Shown piece after piece: positions 31,975-40,524 of a DNA stretch of 64,000 nt. Origin of the DNA: DASXTK01 sp050744325 (lineage in GTDB: Bacteria; Actinomycetota; Acidimicrobiia; Acidimicrobiales; VFJN01); the NCBI GenBank assembly GCA_050744325.1, contig JBOGHK010000064.1, positions 1 through 64,000 of the forward strand, written 5' to 3'. Position 1 is the stretch's first letter, and each line of letters opens with the position of its first letter. The notes below the pieces were generated by a model that made no database searches, was not told the origin of the DNA, and saw only the letters and a program-made list of their open reading frames with translations. Both the position numbers and the translations under genes were made by a program.

Positions 31975-34800
31975 ATGGATCCGAGCGGGTTTCCGGGGCC
32001 GCCGACGTTGGGCCGGGGGCTGGTGGTCGGCCCCGGCGCAGCCGCGCCGGCTGGCGCTCAGGACTGGCCCCGGGTGCGGGTCGACGCCGACACGCTGGCC
32101 GAACCGCAGCTCACGGCAGTCGGCGACCAGCTCGATCGTGCGTGGCGGCAGCGCGAGCCGGTCGTCGTCGAGCTCGCTGTCCCGCTGGCCGCAGTCAAGG
32201 AGCCCGAGACCTGTGCTGAGCCTCCCTACGAGCTCGACCCCAGCTTCGGCTTCGCCCGGGAACGGCTCCACTTCCTGATCTGGGCCAACCGCTACGACGG
32301 CCGCAGCGACCCCACTTCACCGCAATGGCACCATGCCAACCGGGCCATCAGGCTCGGTGCTGCCGCGGCGACCGACCCGACCTCCGGCGACGTCGAACTG
32401 GCCGGCGGCATGGCGTGGATCGACGGCGGGCCGCGCACCAGCGGGCTGGTCGAGGCACCGGTCGTCCACATGAACCAGCTGCTGTCGGGCTCCCTCGCAC
32501 CGGACCGGGCGCAAACCCCGCGGGACGAGCTGGCGTCCGACCAGCTCGCGGCGGTCAGTCACGCCGGGGGCGCCGCGCGGGTGCTTGCCCCCGCGGGCTC
32601 CGGGAAGACCCGGGTGCTCACCGCCCGGCTGCGCCACCTGCTCGTCGACCGGGGCTGGGCACCGGCCACGCTCACGGCGCTGGCGTACAACACCCGGGCC
32701 GCCGGCGAGATGCGATCGCGCACCACCGACGTCGGTGGCGCGCAGGTCCGCACCCTGCATGCGTTCGGCTACGAGATCATCGGCCGCTCCCGGGGGGCCC
32801 GGCCACGCCTGCTCGACGAACGCGAGGTGCGCAACCTGCTCGAGCCGTTGGTTCCCGTGAAGCCCCGGGCCAACGACGATGTCTACGCGCCATATCTCGA
32901 GTCGCTGGCCCAGGTGCGGGCCGCGCTTGATCCGCCGGACGACGTCGAGCAGGACCGCGACGACATCCCCGATTTCGCCTCGGCCTTCGCCCGCTACCGC
33001 GAACGCCTCGACGAGCTCGGGGCGATCGACTTCGACGAGCAGATCTACAGCGCGATCGAGGTGTTGCTCCGCGACCCCGACACCAGGCGCTGGGCGCAGG
33101 ACCGCTGCTGCCACATGCTCGTCGACGAGCTGCAGGACCTGACGCCGGCGCAGCTGTTGCTGATTCGGCTGCTGTCGGCACCGGCCCACGACGTCTTCGG
33201 GGTCGGCGACGACGACCAGGTCATCTACGGCTATGCCGGTGCCGATCCCCGGTTCCTCGTCGACTACCAGCGCTACTTCCCGGGTGCGGCGAGCTATCTG
33301 CTGGAGGTGAACTACCGCTGCCCTGCCGACGTGGTCGGGGCGGCGACGAACCTGCTGTCGTACAACCGCCTGCGGGTGCCCAAGGCCGTGCGCGCGGGCG
33401 CGGCCGCGGCGACCGACGACGCTGGCGCCGGGCTGACCGTCGAGCGCCACGACGACGACCAGCTGGGCGCTCGCCTGGTCGAGGTGGTTGAGACGCTGGT
33501 GTCCGAGGGTGCGGCCCCTGCCGACGTCGCCGTGCTGACCCGCGTGAACGCCGGCCTGCTCGCGCCCCAGGTGCTGCTCGCCGAGGCGGGCGTGCCGATC
33601 GCCGCCGCCGTCGACGAGAGGATGCTCGACCGCACCGGGATGCGAGCCGCACTGGCGTGGCTGCGACTGGCGCTCGCGGCCGCCGACCGGCAACCACTCC
33701 GTGGCGCTGACCTTGCCGTCGTCGCCCGGCGGCCGTCCCGCAGCCTGAGCCCCGGGTTGCTCAAGGCGCTCGGACGGGGCGACTGGGGATTGGGCCGGCT
33801 TGCCGGGTTCGCCGCCGACCTCGACGACGCCCGCCTGCGCAACGGGCTGAGCGGCCTCCACGAGGACCTCGACCGCCTGGGCCAACTGGTGCGCAGCAAA
33901 GCGTCGACGGCCGACCTGTTGGCCGAGGTGCGCGACACCGTCGGCCTCGGCCGCGCACTCGGGCGGCTGGACCAGGCGCGTTCGGGGGCGACCAGCACCC
34001 ACACCGACGACCTCGACGCGCTCGTGTTGGTGGCGCGGGCCCATCCCGATCCGTCGGATTTCGAGCCCTGGCTGCGACGTCGCCTGCGCGATCGCGACCG
34101 ATCCCGGCCCGGGGCGTCGGCAGACGAGCCTTCCTCGACGTCGACAGGACGTGTCCAGGCCACGGCAGATGGGGTCACCCTGTCGACCGTCCACCGGGTG
34201 AAGGGGCTGGAGTGGCCGCACGTGATCGTGTGGGACGCCAGCGACGGGGTGATGCCGCATCGCCTCAGCGCGACCGGCTTCGCACGTGAGGAGGAGCGCC
34301 GGGTATTCCACGTCGCCCTGACCCGCGGGCGCCGCAGCGTCACCGTGCTCGCCCGGGCCGCGGTGCCGTCGCCGTTCCTCGCCGAGCTGGCCGGCAACGC
34401 CCCTCACCCCCAGGCCGAGACGACCTCGCCAGGCGGGACCGACGCATCCGGCTCGACGATCGACGGCCGACGCCGATCCGGGCTGTTCGGCGACGAGGCC
34501 GGCGACGCGCGGTCCACGCGTGGCCGGGCACGATCCCCCCGAGCAGGGGGTGCTGTCGAGGACGCCGGGCCCGAGGCGACCCGCCGCGGTGAGCTGTTGC
34601 GCGAGTGGCGTCGCCAGCGGGCCAAGGAGGACGGTGTCCCGGCCTACGTCATCCTTCACGACCGCCATCTCGACGGGGTCGCCCGCCGCTCGCCGACCAC
34701 GCTCGACGAGTTGGCCGGCTGCGATGGCATCGGCCCCACCAAGCTCGACCGCTACGGCGACGACATCCTCGCCGTACTCGCCGACGCCGACGCCCACTAG
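31975..34800 (+). CDS. UvrD/Rep-type superfamily 1 DNA helicase with HRDC domain
   Basis: 3'-5' DNA helicase of 941 residues, probably in repair. Motifs in order: Walker A LAPAGSGKTRVL (about 204-215), motif Ib/Ic region VRTLHAFGYEII, motif II VDELQDLTPAQ (Leu replaces the usual Phe in DEFQD), motif III VGDDDQVIYGYAGA, motif IV VNYRCP, motif V LSTVHRVKGLEWPHVIVWD, motif VI HVALTRGRRSVTV. The C-terminal HRDC-like domain spans REWRRQRAKEDGVPAYVILHDRHLDGVA to the end. About 190 residues before Walker A form an extra N-terminal region of unknown role. An unstructured linker precedes HRDC. Confidence 0.93.
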   Translation: MDPSGFPGPPTLGRGLVVGPGAAAPAGAQDWPRVRVDADTLAEPQLTAVGDQLDRAWRQREPVVVELAVPLAAVKEPETCAEPPYELDPSFGFARERLHFLIWANRYDGRSDPTSPQWHHANRAIRLGAAAATDPTSGDVELAGGMAWIDGGPRTSGLVEAPVVHMNQLLSGSLAPDRAQTPRDELASDQLAAVSHAGGAARVLAPAGSGKTRVLTARLRHLLVDRGWAPATLTALAYNTRAAGEMRSRTTDVGGAQVRTLHAFGYEIIGRSRGARPRLLDEREVRNLLEPLVPVKPRANDDVYAPYLESLAQVRAALDPPDDVEQDRDDIPDFASAFARYRERLDELGAIDFDEQIYSAIEVLLRDPDTRRWAQDRCCHMLVDELQDLTPAQLLLIRLLSAPAHDVFGVGDDDQVIYGYAGADPRFLVDYQRYFPGAASYLLEVNYRCPADVVGAATNLLSYNRLRVPKAVRAGAAAATDDAGAGLTVERHDDDQLGARLVEVVETLVSEGAAPADVAVLTRVNAGLLAPQVLLAEAGVPIAAAVDERMLDRTGMRAALAWLRLALAAADRQPLRGADLAVVARRPSRSLSPGLLKALGRGDWGLGRLAGFAADLDDARLRNGLSGLHEDLDRLGQLVRSKASTADLLAEVRDTVGLGRALGRLDQARSGATSTHTDDLDALVLVARAHPDPSDFEPWLRRRLRDRDRSRPGASADEPSSTSTGRVQATADGVTLSTVHRVKGLEWPHVIVWDASDGVMPHRLSATGFAREEERRVFHVALTRGRRSVTVLARAAVPSPFLAELAGNAPHPQAETTSPGGTDASGSTIDGRRRSGLFGDEAGDARSTRGRARSPRAGGAVEDAGPEATRRGELLREWRRQRAKEDGVPAYVILHDRHLDGVARRSPTTLDELAGCDGIGPTKLDRYGDDILAVLADADAH

Positions 34801-34827
34801 CGCCGAGGAAGCTCCGCTTCCGAGGCG
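34801..34827. terminator. Bidirectional hairpin between helicase and DapB-like gene
   Basis: CGCC-GA-GGAAGC / TCC loop / GCTTCC-GA-GGCG forms a 10-bp stem with a 2x2 GA internal loop. It lies between two convergent stops (34800 and 34832). Confidence 0.6.
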
Positions 34828-34831
34828 AAAC

Positions 34832-35899
34832 TCAGCGGACGAGGCCCCGGCCGGTGATCAACGGCAGGTCCAGGGCGGTCAACAGGCCTGGAGGGGCCTC
34901 GACCACCGCGGGGACGGCGTTGACAAGGCGCATCGCCGTGGCCTTGAGGCCCGCGGTGTTGTGGTCGCCATCGGTGCCGACCAGCTGCAGGTCGACGGTG
35001 TAGTTGGGCTCACCCGTGACCACGACCCGGTAGCAGCCGAGCCCGGTCGGCTGGGGCCAGTCCGGAGCGAGGTCGTCGCGCAGGCGGGTCACGTGCTCCA
35101 ACACCACGACCGGCCGGTCCTGCCACATACCCCGAACCTCGAACCGCAGCGCGGCCGCCGTCCCCGCCTCGATGGTGCCGGCGGCCACGGCGAAGGTCTC
35201 GGGCGCGGGCAGCCGTTCGACGTGCTCGGTGATCTCGTCCAGCACGATCCCGAGCCCGGCCGCGATCTGCTTCACGACGCTGCCCCACGCCGTGGTCAGG
35301 ATGCCGGGCTGCAGCAGCAGCGGCGTCTGATCCAGCGGACCGCCGAACCCCATGATGTCGAACAGCACCATCGGCTGGTCGTAGGTCGCGTAGTTGAGGA
35401 TCTCCATGCAGCGCACCTGCTCGATGCGCTCGGCGATGCCGGTGACCACCAGTGGTAGCCAGTCGTTGGCGAACCCCGGGTCGATGCCGTTGACCCAGAG
35501 GCTCACGTCGCCATCCCTGGCGGCCTGGCGCACCGGCTCGATCATCGGTGGCGGCATGACCCCGTCCGGGAACTGCAGGAACACGGGCCCGCTGGAGACC
35601 ACGTTGATCCCGGCCCGCAGGAACCGGGCCAGGTCGTCGAGCGCTTCGCCCAGCCGGTGGTCGGCCATCGCTGTGTGCACGATGCAGTCGGGCCCCACCG
35701 CCAGGAGGGCATCAGCGTCGTCGGTGGCCGCGATGCCGAGCTCGCGGCCGAGCCCGGCCAGCCTGCCGGCGTCGACACCCACCTTGTCCGGGCTGGACAC
35801 CCACACGCCGACCAGCTCGAGGTCGGGCCGGGCATCGATGCCGGCGAGGGCGTGTCGCCCGACGTTGCCGGTGCTCCACTGCACCACTCGGTAGGTCAC
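34832..35899 (-). CDS. DapB-like NAD(P)H-dependent dehydrogenase
   Basis: Dihydrodipicolinate-reductase-fold oxidoreductase of 355 residues, akin to 2,4-diaminopentanoate dehydrogenase and actinobacterial catabolic homologues rather than true DapB. The Rossmann start is MTYRVVQWSTGNVGRHALAGI, followed by LVGVWVSSPDKVGVDAG. A central INVVSSGPVFLQFPDGV and GIDPGFANDWLPLVVTG are characteristic of this subgroup. The substrate is unknown, possibly an amino or keto intermediate of lipid or steroid degradation. It lies 22 nt downstream of the SDR at 35922-36713 on the same strand, so the pair is likely co-transcribed and under the CTGACG/CGTCAG operator. Confidence 0.85.
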   Translation of the reverse strand: MTYRVVQWSTGNVGRHALAGIDARPDLELVGVWVSSPDKVGVDAGRLAGLGRELGIAATDDADALLAVGPDCIVHTAMADHRLGEALDDLARFLRAGINVVSSGPVFLQFPDGVMPPPMIEPVRQAARDGDVSLWVNGIDPGFANDWLPLVVTGIAERIEQVRCMEILNYATYDQPMVLFDIMGFGGPLDQTPLLLQPGILTTAWGSVVKQIAAGLGIVLDEITEHVERLPAPETFAVAAGTIEAGTAAALRFEVRGMWQDRPVVVLEHVTRLRDDLAPDWPQPTGLGCYRVVVTGEPNYTVDLQLVGTDGDHNTAGLKATAMRLVNAVPAVVEAPPGLLTALDLPLITGRGLVR

Positions 35900-35921
35900 T
35901 GCTCCCCCTCCGTCGATCCGA

Positions 35922-36713
35922 TCACAGGTCGGGCAGGCCGAGGTCGACGTTCGGGGTGTCCAGTCCGCCGTCGACCTCCAGCACCTTGCCGGTCAGGTAG
36001 CTACCGGCCTCGGAAGCGAGGAACAGGACGGTCGCGGCGATGTCGTCGGGCTCGCCGACGCGGCGCAGTGGCGTGGACTCCTCCAGGCGGGTGCGCATGT
36101 CGTCGTCCGCCATCACGATGTCGAGCGCCGAGGTGGCCACGGCCCCGACGGCGATGGCGTTGACCCGGATCCGCGGCGCCAGGTCGCAGGCGGCGAGCCG
36201 GGTGTAGTGGGAGAGCGCTGCCTTGGCGGTCCCGTATCCGAGGTAGCCGCGCCCGCTGGTCCGGCCGACCGTCGACGAGATGTTGACGACCGAGCCACCG
36301 TCGCCCGCCAGCATGATCGGCACCGCCGCCCGGGTCAGCGCATGGGTCGTGGCCACGTTGAACTGGAACGACCGGGTCAGGAACCCCGGCGACGTCTCCA
36401 GGAACGGCCGGGGCATGGCACCGCCCAGGTTGTTGACCACCACGTCGAGGCGATCGAAGGACTCGCGGGCCGTCTCGGCGAGCGCGGCGACGGCGTCGAG
36501 GTCGGCCAGATCGGCGGTCACGGCCTCGGCGCGACGGCCGGCGGCTTGGATCTGCTTGGCCACCCCGTCGAGCTGACTCGCCGTGCGGGACGAGACGACG
36601 ACGTCGGCCCCGGCCTCGGCCAGCGCCACCGCTGTGGCCGCACCGATGCCGCGGCCGGCGCCGGTGACCACGGCGACGCGTCCGGTCAACGAGAACCGAT
36701 CCAGGATCGTCAT
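35922..36713 (-). CDS. Short-chain dehydrogenase/reductase
   Basis: Classical SDR of 263 residues. The cofactor loop TGAGRGIGAATA is preceded by RVAVVTG; next come SSRT (NADP-type choice), NNLGGAMP, the catalytic Ser in VNISSTVGR, YGTAK (YxxxK) and a C-terminal YLTGKVLEVDGGLDTP. The frame begins at 36722, but ATG 36713 has TAGTGT 7 nt upstream, so the leaderless start is preferred. A 15-bp palindrome CTGACG-ACC-CGTCAG lies over its -35 region, the same site as before the SDR at 53839. It is the first gene of a pair with the DapB-like dehydrogenase. Confidence 0.92.
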   Translation of the reverse strand: MTILDRFSLTGRVAVVTGAGRGIGAATAVALAEAGADVVVSSRTASQLDGVAKQIQAAGRRAEAVTADLADLDAVAALAETARESFDRLDVVVNNLGGAMPRPFLETSPGFLTRSFQFNVATTHALTRAAVPIMLAGDGGSVVNISSTVGRTSGRGYLGYGTAKAALSHYTRLAACDLAPRIRVNAIAVGAVATSALDIVMADDDMRTRLEESTPLRRVGEPDDIAATVLFLASEAGSYLTGKVLEVDGGLDTPNVDLGLPDL

Positions 36714-36720
36714 CGCGGGC

Positions 36721-36726
36721 ACACTA
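36721..36726 (-). promoter_or_regulatory. -10 box TAGTGT of the SDR-DapB-like operon
   Basis: TAGTGT on the minus strand sits 7 nt before ATG 36713; its -35 region falls inside the palindrome at 36736-36750. Confidence 0.5.
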
Positions 36727-36735
36727 GGCCGAAAT

Positions 36736-36750
36736 CTGACGACCCGTCAG
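36736..36750. promoter_or_regulatory. Operator palindrome CTGACG-ACC-CGTCAG
   Basis: Perfect 6-bp arms around a 3-nt centre, in the -35 region of the SDR promoter. Identical arms occur at 54710-54724, also upstream of an SDR, suggesting one regulator for both. Confidence 0.6.
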
Positions 36751-36764
36751 GTACTCCTGTCCGT

Positions 36765-37256
36765 TCAGTCGCCGGCGAGGCGGACCACGACGACCGGGCA
36801 CGAGGCATGCTGCACACACGTCGTCGCCACCGAACCCATGACCAGCCGAGCCAGGCCGGTGCGCCCGTGCGAGCCGACCACGAGGAGGTCGGCATCGTTG
36901 GCGATGTCGACCAAGGTCAGCGCCGCCGAGCCGGGCACCACCGTGCGCTGCACGGCAGGCGCCTCGTCGCCCAGTTCGGCGACAGCGGCATCGACCACCT
37001 TGTCCAGCTCTACCCGGGCGGTCGCGTCGATCTGGCCCTCGTCGATCGACAGCGGCAGCGTCGCCCCGAACGGCAGCGTCGCCAATGGCGGCTGCCAGAC
37101 GTGGACCGCCTCGACCGGCGCCCGACGCACCACGCCCTCGCGCAGCGCCCACCGCAGCGCAGCTTGGGCGTGGGCCGAGTCGTCCACCCCCACCACGATG
37201 CGACCCGCGGCGGCCATGGGGTCGCCCGGCACCGGAACCGGATCAACGTCAGTCAT
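36765..37256 (-). CDS. Universal stress protein (UspA family)
   Basis: Single-domain Usp of 163 residues. It starts with a short variable segment and then RIVVGVDDSAHAQAALRWALREG, the usual first strand with conserved Asp. The ATP-binding motif Gx2Gx9G(S/T) is intact as GSHGRTGLARLVMGS near residue 130, so ATP binding is expected. The end CVQHASCPVVVVR is typical. It is divergent from the Ddn-like gene, and both promoters are TAGGGT leaderless boxes in a 79-nt gap. Usp proteins often respond to hypoxia or nutrient stress in actinobacteria. Confidence 0.93.
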   Translation of the reverse strand: MTDVDPVPVPGDPMAAAGRIVVGVDDSAHAQAALRWALREGVVRRAPVEAVHVWQPPLATLPFGATLPLSIDEGQIDATARVELDKVVDAAVAELGDEAPAVQRTVVPGSAALTLVDIANDADLLVVGSHGRTGLARLVMGSVATTCVQHASCPVVVVRLAGD

Positions 37257-37263
37257 GACCGCG

Positions 37264-37269
37264 ACCCTA
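37264..37269 (-). promoter_or_regulatory. -10 box TAGGGT of the usp gene
   Basis: TAGGGT on the minus strand is 7 nt before ATG 37256. Confidence 0.5.
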
Positions 37270-37323
37270 AGGCGCGCGATGGCCGGAGCGTGACATGCGC
37301 CGCGCCGCGTTCGGGCAGATGGT

Positions 37324-37329
37324 TAGGGT
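37324..37329 (+). promoter_or_regulatory. -10 box TAGGGT of the Ddn-like gene
   Basis: TAGGGT lies 6 nt before ATG 37336, mirroring the divergent usp promoter. Confidence 0.5.
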
Positions 37330-37335
37330 GCGCGG

Positions 37336-37824
37336 ATGCGCGTGGACGGACCGGTGGGCAGGCTGGTGCAGAAGGTGGCCGGGAGCCCGGCGTTCGCCCG
37401 GTTCGCCCCGCCGATCGTGACCCCGCTCGACCGCTTGGTGCATCGCCTCTCGGGCGGCAGGACAATGTTCAGCCGAGGCCTGGTTCCCACCTTGATGTTG
37501 ACGACGACCGGCGCCAAGACCGGCCGACAGCGCACGGTGCCGCTGGCCTGCATGCCCGACGGCGACGTCATCTACCTGGCGGGGAGCAACTTCGGTCGTC
37601 AGCAGCACCCGGGCTGGAGCGCCAACCTGATCAAGCAGCCCGAGGCCCGGGTGTCGTTCCAGGGCGAGGACCGCGCCGTCGTGGCACAACTGCTGTCCGA
37701 CGACGAGAAGGGCGAGGTGTGGCCGAGGCTGCTCACGGTCTGGCCGACCTACGACCGCTACGTCGAGCGCAGCGGACGCAACATCCGCGTGTTCCGACTC
37801 GATCCGGTCGAACGACCGGGCTGA
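37336..37824 (+). CDS. Deazaflavin (F420)-dependent nitroreductase, Ddn-like
   Basis: Split beta-barrel oxidoreductase of 162 residues using coenzyme F420. The family signature LMLTTTGAKTGRQRTVPLACMPDGDVIYLAGSNFGRQQHPGWSANLIKQPEARVSF is complete. Such proteins reduce quinones or nitroaromatics in actinobacteria; Mycobacterium Ddn activates pretomanid. The leading 45 residues are amphipathic and could associate with the membrane. F420 use implies an F420-producing actinomycete. It is convergent with the MMPL gene across a strong hairpin. Confidence 0.9.
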   Translation: MRVDGPVGRLVQKVAGSPAFARFAPPIVTPLDRLVHRLSGGRTMFSRGLVPTLMLTTTGAKTGRQRTVPLACMPDGDVIYLAGSNFGRQQHPGWSANLIKQPEARVSFQGEDRAVVAQLLSDDEKGEVWPRLLTVWPTYDRYVERSGRNIRVFRLDPVERPG

Positions 37825-37876
37825 CCGATCGGCCCTATGCCGGTACGGCCGCGGCATCGTCGACGCTCCCGGCAGT

Positions 37877-37916
37877 TGAGGTCGCGGCGGCCCCGATCTG
37901 CGCCGCCGCGACCTCA
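37877..37916. terminator. Bidirectional terminator, 14-bp perfect stem
   Basis: Arms TGAGGTCGCGGCGG (37877-37890) and CCGCCGCGACCTCA (37903-37916) pair perfectly around a 12-nt loop. It lies between the convergent Ddn-like and MMPL genes, 53 nt and 33 nt from their stops. Confidence 0.7.
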
Positions 37917-37948
37917 GACCTGAGGCTGCGCCCGATGATGCGCCGAGG

Positions 37949-40351
37949 TCAGACCCGCTCGAGCTGGCGCTCGCGCTCGGACGGCTGGTCGTCCTCGGGT
38001 GGCTCGTGGCCTTCGACGTCGATGTTGGGCAGGATGCGGTCGAGCCAGCGGGGCAGCCACCAGTTGCGGTCGCCCAACAGCTCCATGGTCGCGGGCACCA
38101 ACAGCATCCGCACGATCGTGGCGTCCAACAGCACCGCGGTGGCCAGACCGACGCCCATGAGCTTGACGATCCGATCCGGCTCGAACAGGAACGCACCGAA
38201 GACGAACACCATGATCAACGCCGCGGCGGTGATCACCCGGGCGGTGGCGGCCAAGCCGTCGGCGACCGAAGTGCGGCTGTCACCGGTGCGGAGCCATTCC
38301 TCCTTGACCCGGGACAGCAGGAACACCTCGTAGTCCATGGACAGCCCGAAGACGACGGCGAACATCATCATCGGGATCCAGGGCTCGATCGGCGCGCCCT
38401 CGAAGCTCAGCAGCCCGCCGAGCCAACCCCACTGGAAGCCGGCGACGATCACGCCGTAGGCGGCGCCGATTGACAACAGGTTCATGATGACCGCCTTGAG
38501 CGGCACCAGCAGCGACCGGAAGACGACCATCAGCAACAGGAACGACAGCACCAGCACGGCGCCGAGGAAGTACACCAGACGCTCGGACAGGTAGTGCGCG
38601 AAGTCCACCTGCACCGGCACCGTGCCGGCGACCGCGATGTCGAGGCCGGTGCCCTCGCTCGCCGCGGGCACCACGTCGTCGCGCAGGAGCTGGACCAGGT
38701 CGGTCGTGGCCTCGTCCTGCGGGGCAGTGGTGGGGATCGCCTCCCACGCGACCGCTTCGTCGCCGTCGCTCACCCTCGGGGGCGAGACCGAGGCGATGCC
38801 GTCGGTCGCACCGATCTCCTCGCCGAAGGCCTCGAGTGTCGCGGGGTCGGTGCCCTCGGGCAGCTGCGACACGAGCATGAGCGTGCCGTTGTAGCCGGGG
38901 CCGAACCCGTCGGCCAGCAGGTCGTAGGCCTGGCGGGTCGTCGTGTCCTCGGGATAGTTGCCCTCGTCGGAGAAGCCCAGCCGGAGGACGAAGATCGGCA
39001 GGGCGAGCACGGCCAACGCGACGGTGCCGATGAGGACCGCCGGCCAGGGTCGGCGCTGGATGATCCGACTCCAGCGGTACGCCGTGGTCTCGCGCAGGTC
39101 CTTCTGCTCACGGCCGGAGACCTCACGACGGAGGCTGCCCGGCGTGAGCCGGTCGAGCCCTCGGCCGATCCGGCTGAAGGCTTGCGACCGGCGACCGATC
39201 AGGTTGGCGATCGAGGCGAGGAGACCCGGCAGGACCAGCAGCATGGCAATCACGAACCCGGCCGCCAGGGGAGCGACGCCCAGGCCCACGCCGGCGAGGC
39301 CGAGTGCCACGAAGCCTGCCGCCACGACGCCACGCCAACGGGTCACCTCGATGTTGGCACCGGCGAAACCGAGCAGTGCCGGGAGCAGGGTCAACGATGC
39401 CGCCATGGTGAACGCCACCACGGTCGCAATGGCGACCGCCATGCCGGTCACGAAGCTCAGGCCCATGACCACCATGCCCAGGATGGAGATGACCACGGTG
39501 GTGCCGGCGAAGAGCACCGCACGACCGGCCGTGTCGAGCGCGATGGCGATCGAGTTGCGGATGTCGTGGCCGCTGTGCCGGTTCTCGCGGTACCTCGTGA
39601 CGATGAACAGCGCGTAGTCGATGCCCACGCCGAGGCCGATCATGATGCCGAAGATCTCGGCGAAGCTCGGCGGATGGATGATGAAGCTGAGGAACCCGGC
39701 CACGATGCCCCCGGCACCGATGCCCGCGAGAGCGACGCCGATGGGCAGGCCCATGGCCAGCACCGACCCGAAGGCGAGGACCAGGATCACGATGGCGAAG
39801 GCCACGCCGAGGGCCTCGCTGGTCGGCTGCTCGAACTCGGCCAGGCTGACACCGCCCAGCTCGATCCGCACGCCTTCCGCGCTGTCCGGGACGACGTTCC
39901 GCACGGCCTCACCGACGTCGATGAACTCGGCCTCGTCGAGCCCGGGGGTGAAGTCGACCGGGGCGTAGGCGATGTTGCCCGCGTCCGGGCCCTCGGTCGC
40001 GATCTGCCGCTCGCCACCCGGCTCGTACGGGCTACCGACCCGGGCTATGCCGTCCACCGCCGCCACGTCGGCGAAGATCGCCTCCATCTCCTGCTGGACT
40101 TGTGCGTCGTCGACCCCGTCCTCAGCTCGGAAGACGATGGAACCGCCGAAACCGGCGCCCTGACCACCGAAGCTGTCCTCCAGGATGTCGGTTCCACGAC
40201 TGGACTCGACGTCCGGGAGGGAGAAGTCGGCGTTGGTCTGCGCGCCACCGGCAGCGGTGAGTATCCCGTTGCCGACGAACAGAGCAGCAATCCAGATGCC
40301 GACGACCCACCAACGGTGGTCGTGGCACCAACGGCCAAGACGAGCAAACAC
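37949..40351 (-). CDS. MMPL/RND-family transporter
   Basis: Large membrane transporter of 800 residues with the MMPL layout: TM1 (WWVVGIWIAALFVGNGILTAAG), an extracytoplasmic domain (about 45-190), a helix bundle with GIMIGLGVGIDYALFIVTRYRE (the first conserved Asp-Tyr pair), a second periplasmic domain (about 455-590), and a second bundle with FAVVFGLSMDYEVFLLSRVKEEW. Actinobacterial members export lipids, siderophores or pigments, or belong to antibiotic-efflux groups. The GTG start has GGGGG about 9 nt upstream. The C-terminus is a short acidic tail (GHEPPEDDQPSERERQLERV). There is no neighbouring lipid gene to suggest the cargo. Confidence 0.92.
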   Translation of the reverse strand: MFARLGRWCHDHRWWVVGIWIAALFVGNGILTAAGGAQTNADFSLPDVESSRGTDILEDSFGGQGAGFGGSIVFRAEDGVDDAQVQQEMEAIFADVAAVDGIARVGSPYEPGGERQIATEGPDAGNIAYAPVDFTPGLDEAEFIDVGEAVRNVVPDSAEGVRIELGGVSLAEFEQPTSEALGVAFAIVILVLAFGSVLAMGLPIGVALAGIGAGGIVAGFLSFIIHPPSFAEIFGIMIGLGVGIDYALFIVTRYRENRHSGHDIRNSIAIALDTAGRAVLFAGTTVVISILGMVVMGLSFVTGMAVAIATVVAFTMAASLTLLPALLGFAGANIEVTRWRGVVAAGFVALGLAGVGLGVAPLAAGFVIAMLLVLPGLLASIANLIGRRSQAFSRIGRGLDRLTPGSLRREVSGREQKDLRETTAYRWSRIIQRRPWPAVLIGTVALAVLALPIFVLRLGFSDEGNYPEDTTTRQAYDLLADGFGPGYNGTLMLVSQLPEGTDPATLEAFGEEIGATDGIASVSPPRVSDGDEAVAWEAIPTTAPQDEATTDLVQLLRDDVVPAASEGTGLDIAVAGTVPVQVDFAHYLSERLVYFLGAVLVLSFLLLMVVFRSLLVPLKAVIMNLLSIGAAYGVIVAGFQWGWLGGLLSFEGAPIEPWIPMMMFAVVFGLSMDYEVFLLSRVKEEWLRTGDSRTSVADGLAATARVITAAALIMVFVFGAFLFEPDRIVKLMGVGLATAVLLDATIVRMLLVPATMELLGDRNWWLPRWLDRILPNIDVEGHEPPEDDQPSERERQLERV

Positions 40352-40470
40352 GGCAATGACCCCCAGGGGAAGGAGCGAACAGGATGTGCTTGGACGGCCT
40401 CAGGGGTTCCACAAGGGAACACAAGCGAAGGCACGCTACCTAGGAGAGACGAAGCACCGACCGCCCATTC

Positions 40471-40490
40471 GACGTGTTTGTTGTCACGTC
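40471..40490. promoter_or_regulatory. Inverted repeat GACGTG-8 nt-CACGTC between aconitase and MMPL genes
   Basis: Perfect 6-bp arms. It lies 35 nt past the aconitase stop and 120 nt before the MMPL start on the same strand. It may be the aconitase terminator or an operator of the MMPL promoter (a TAGCGT -10-like box is downstream of it). The rest of the 173-nt gap shows nothing else. Confidence 0.35.
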
Positions 40491-40524
40491 CCCAGCAGAT
40501 CTGCCCAGTGAATGTGCCGAGGAG

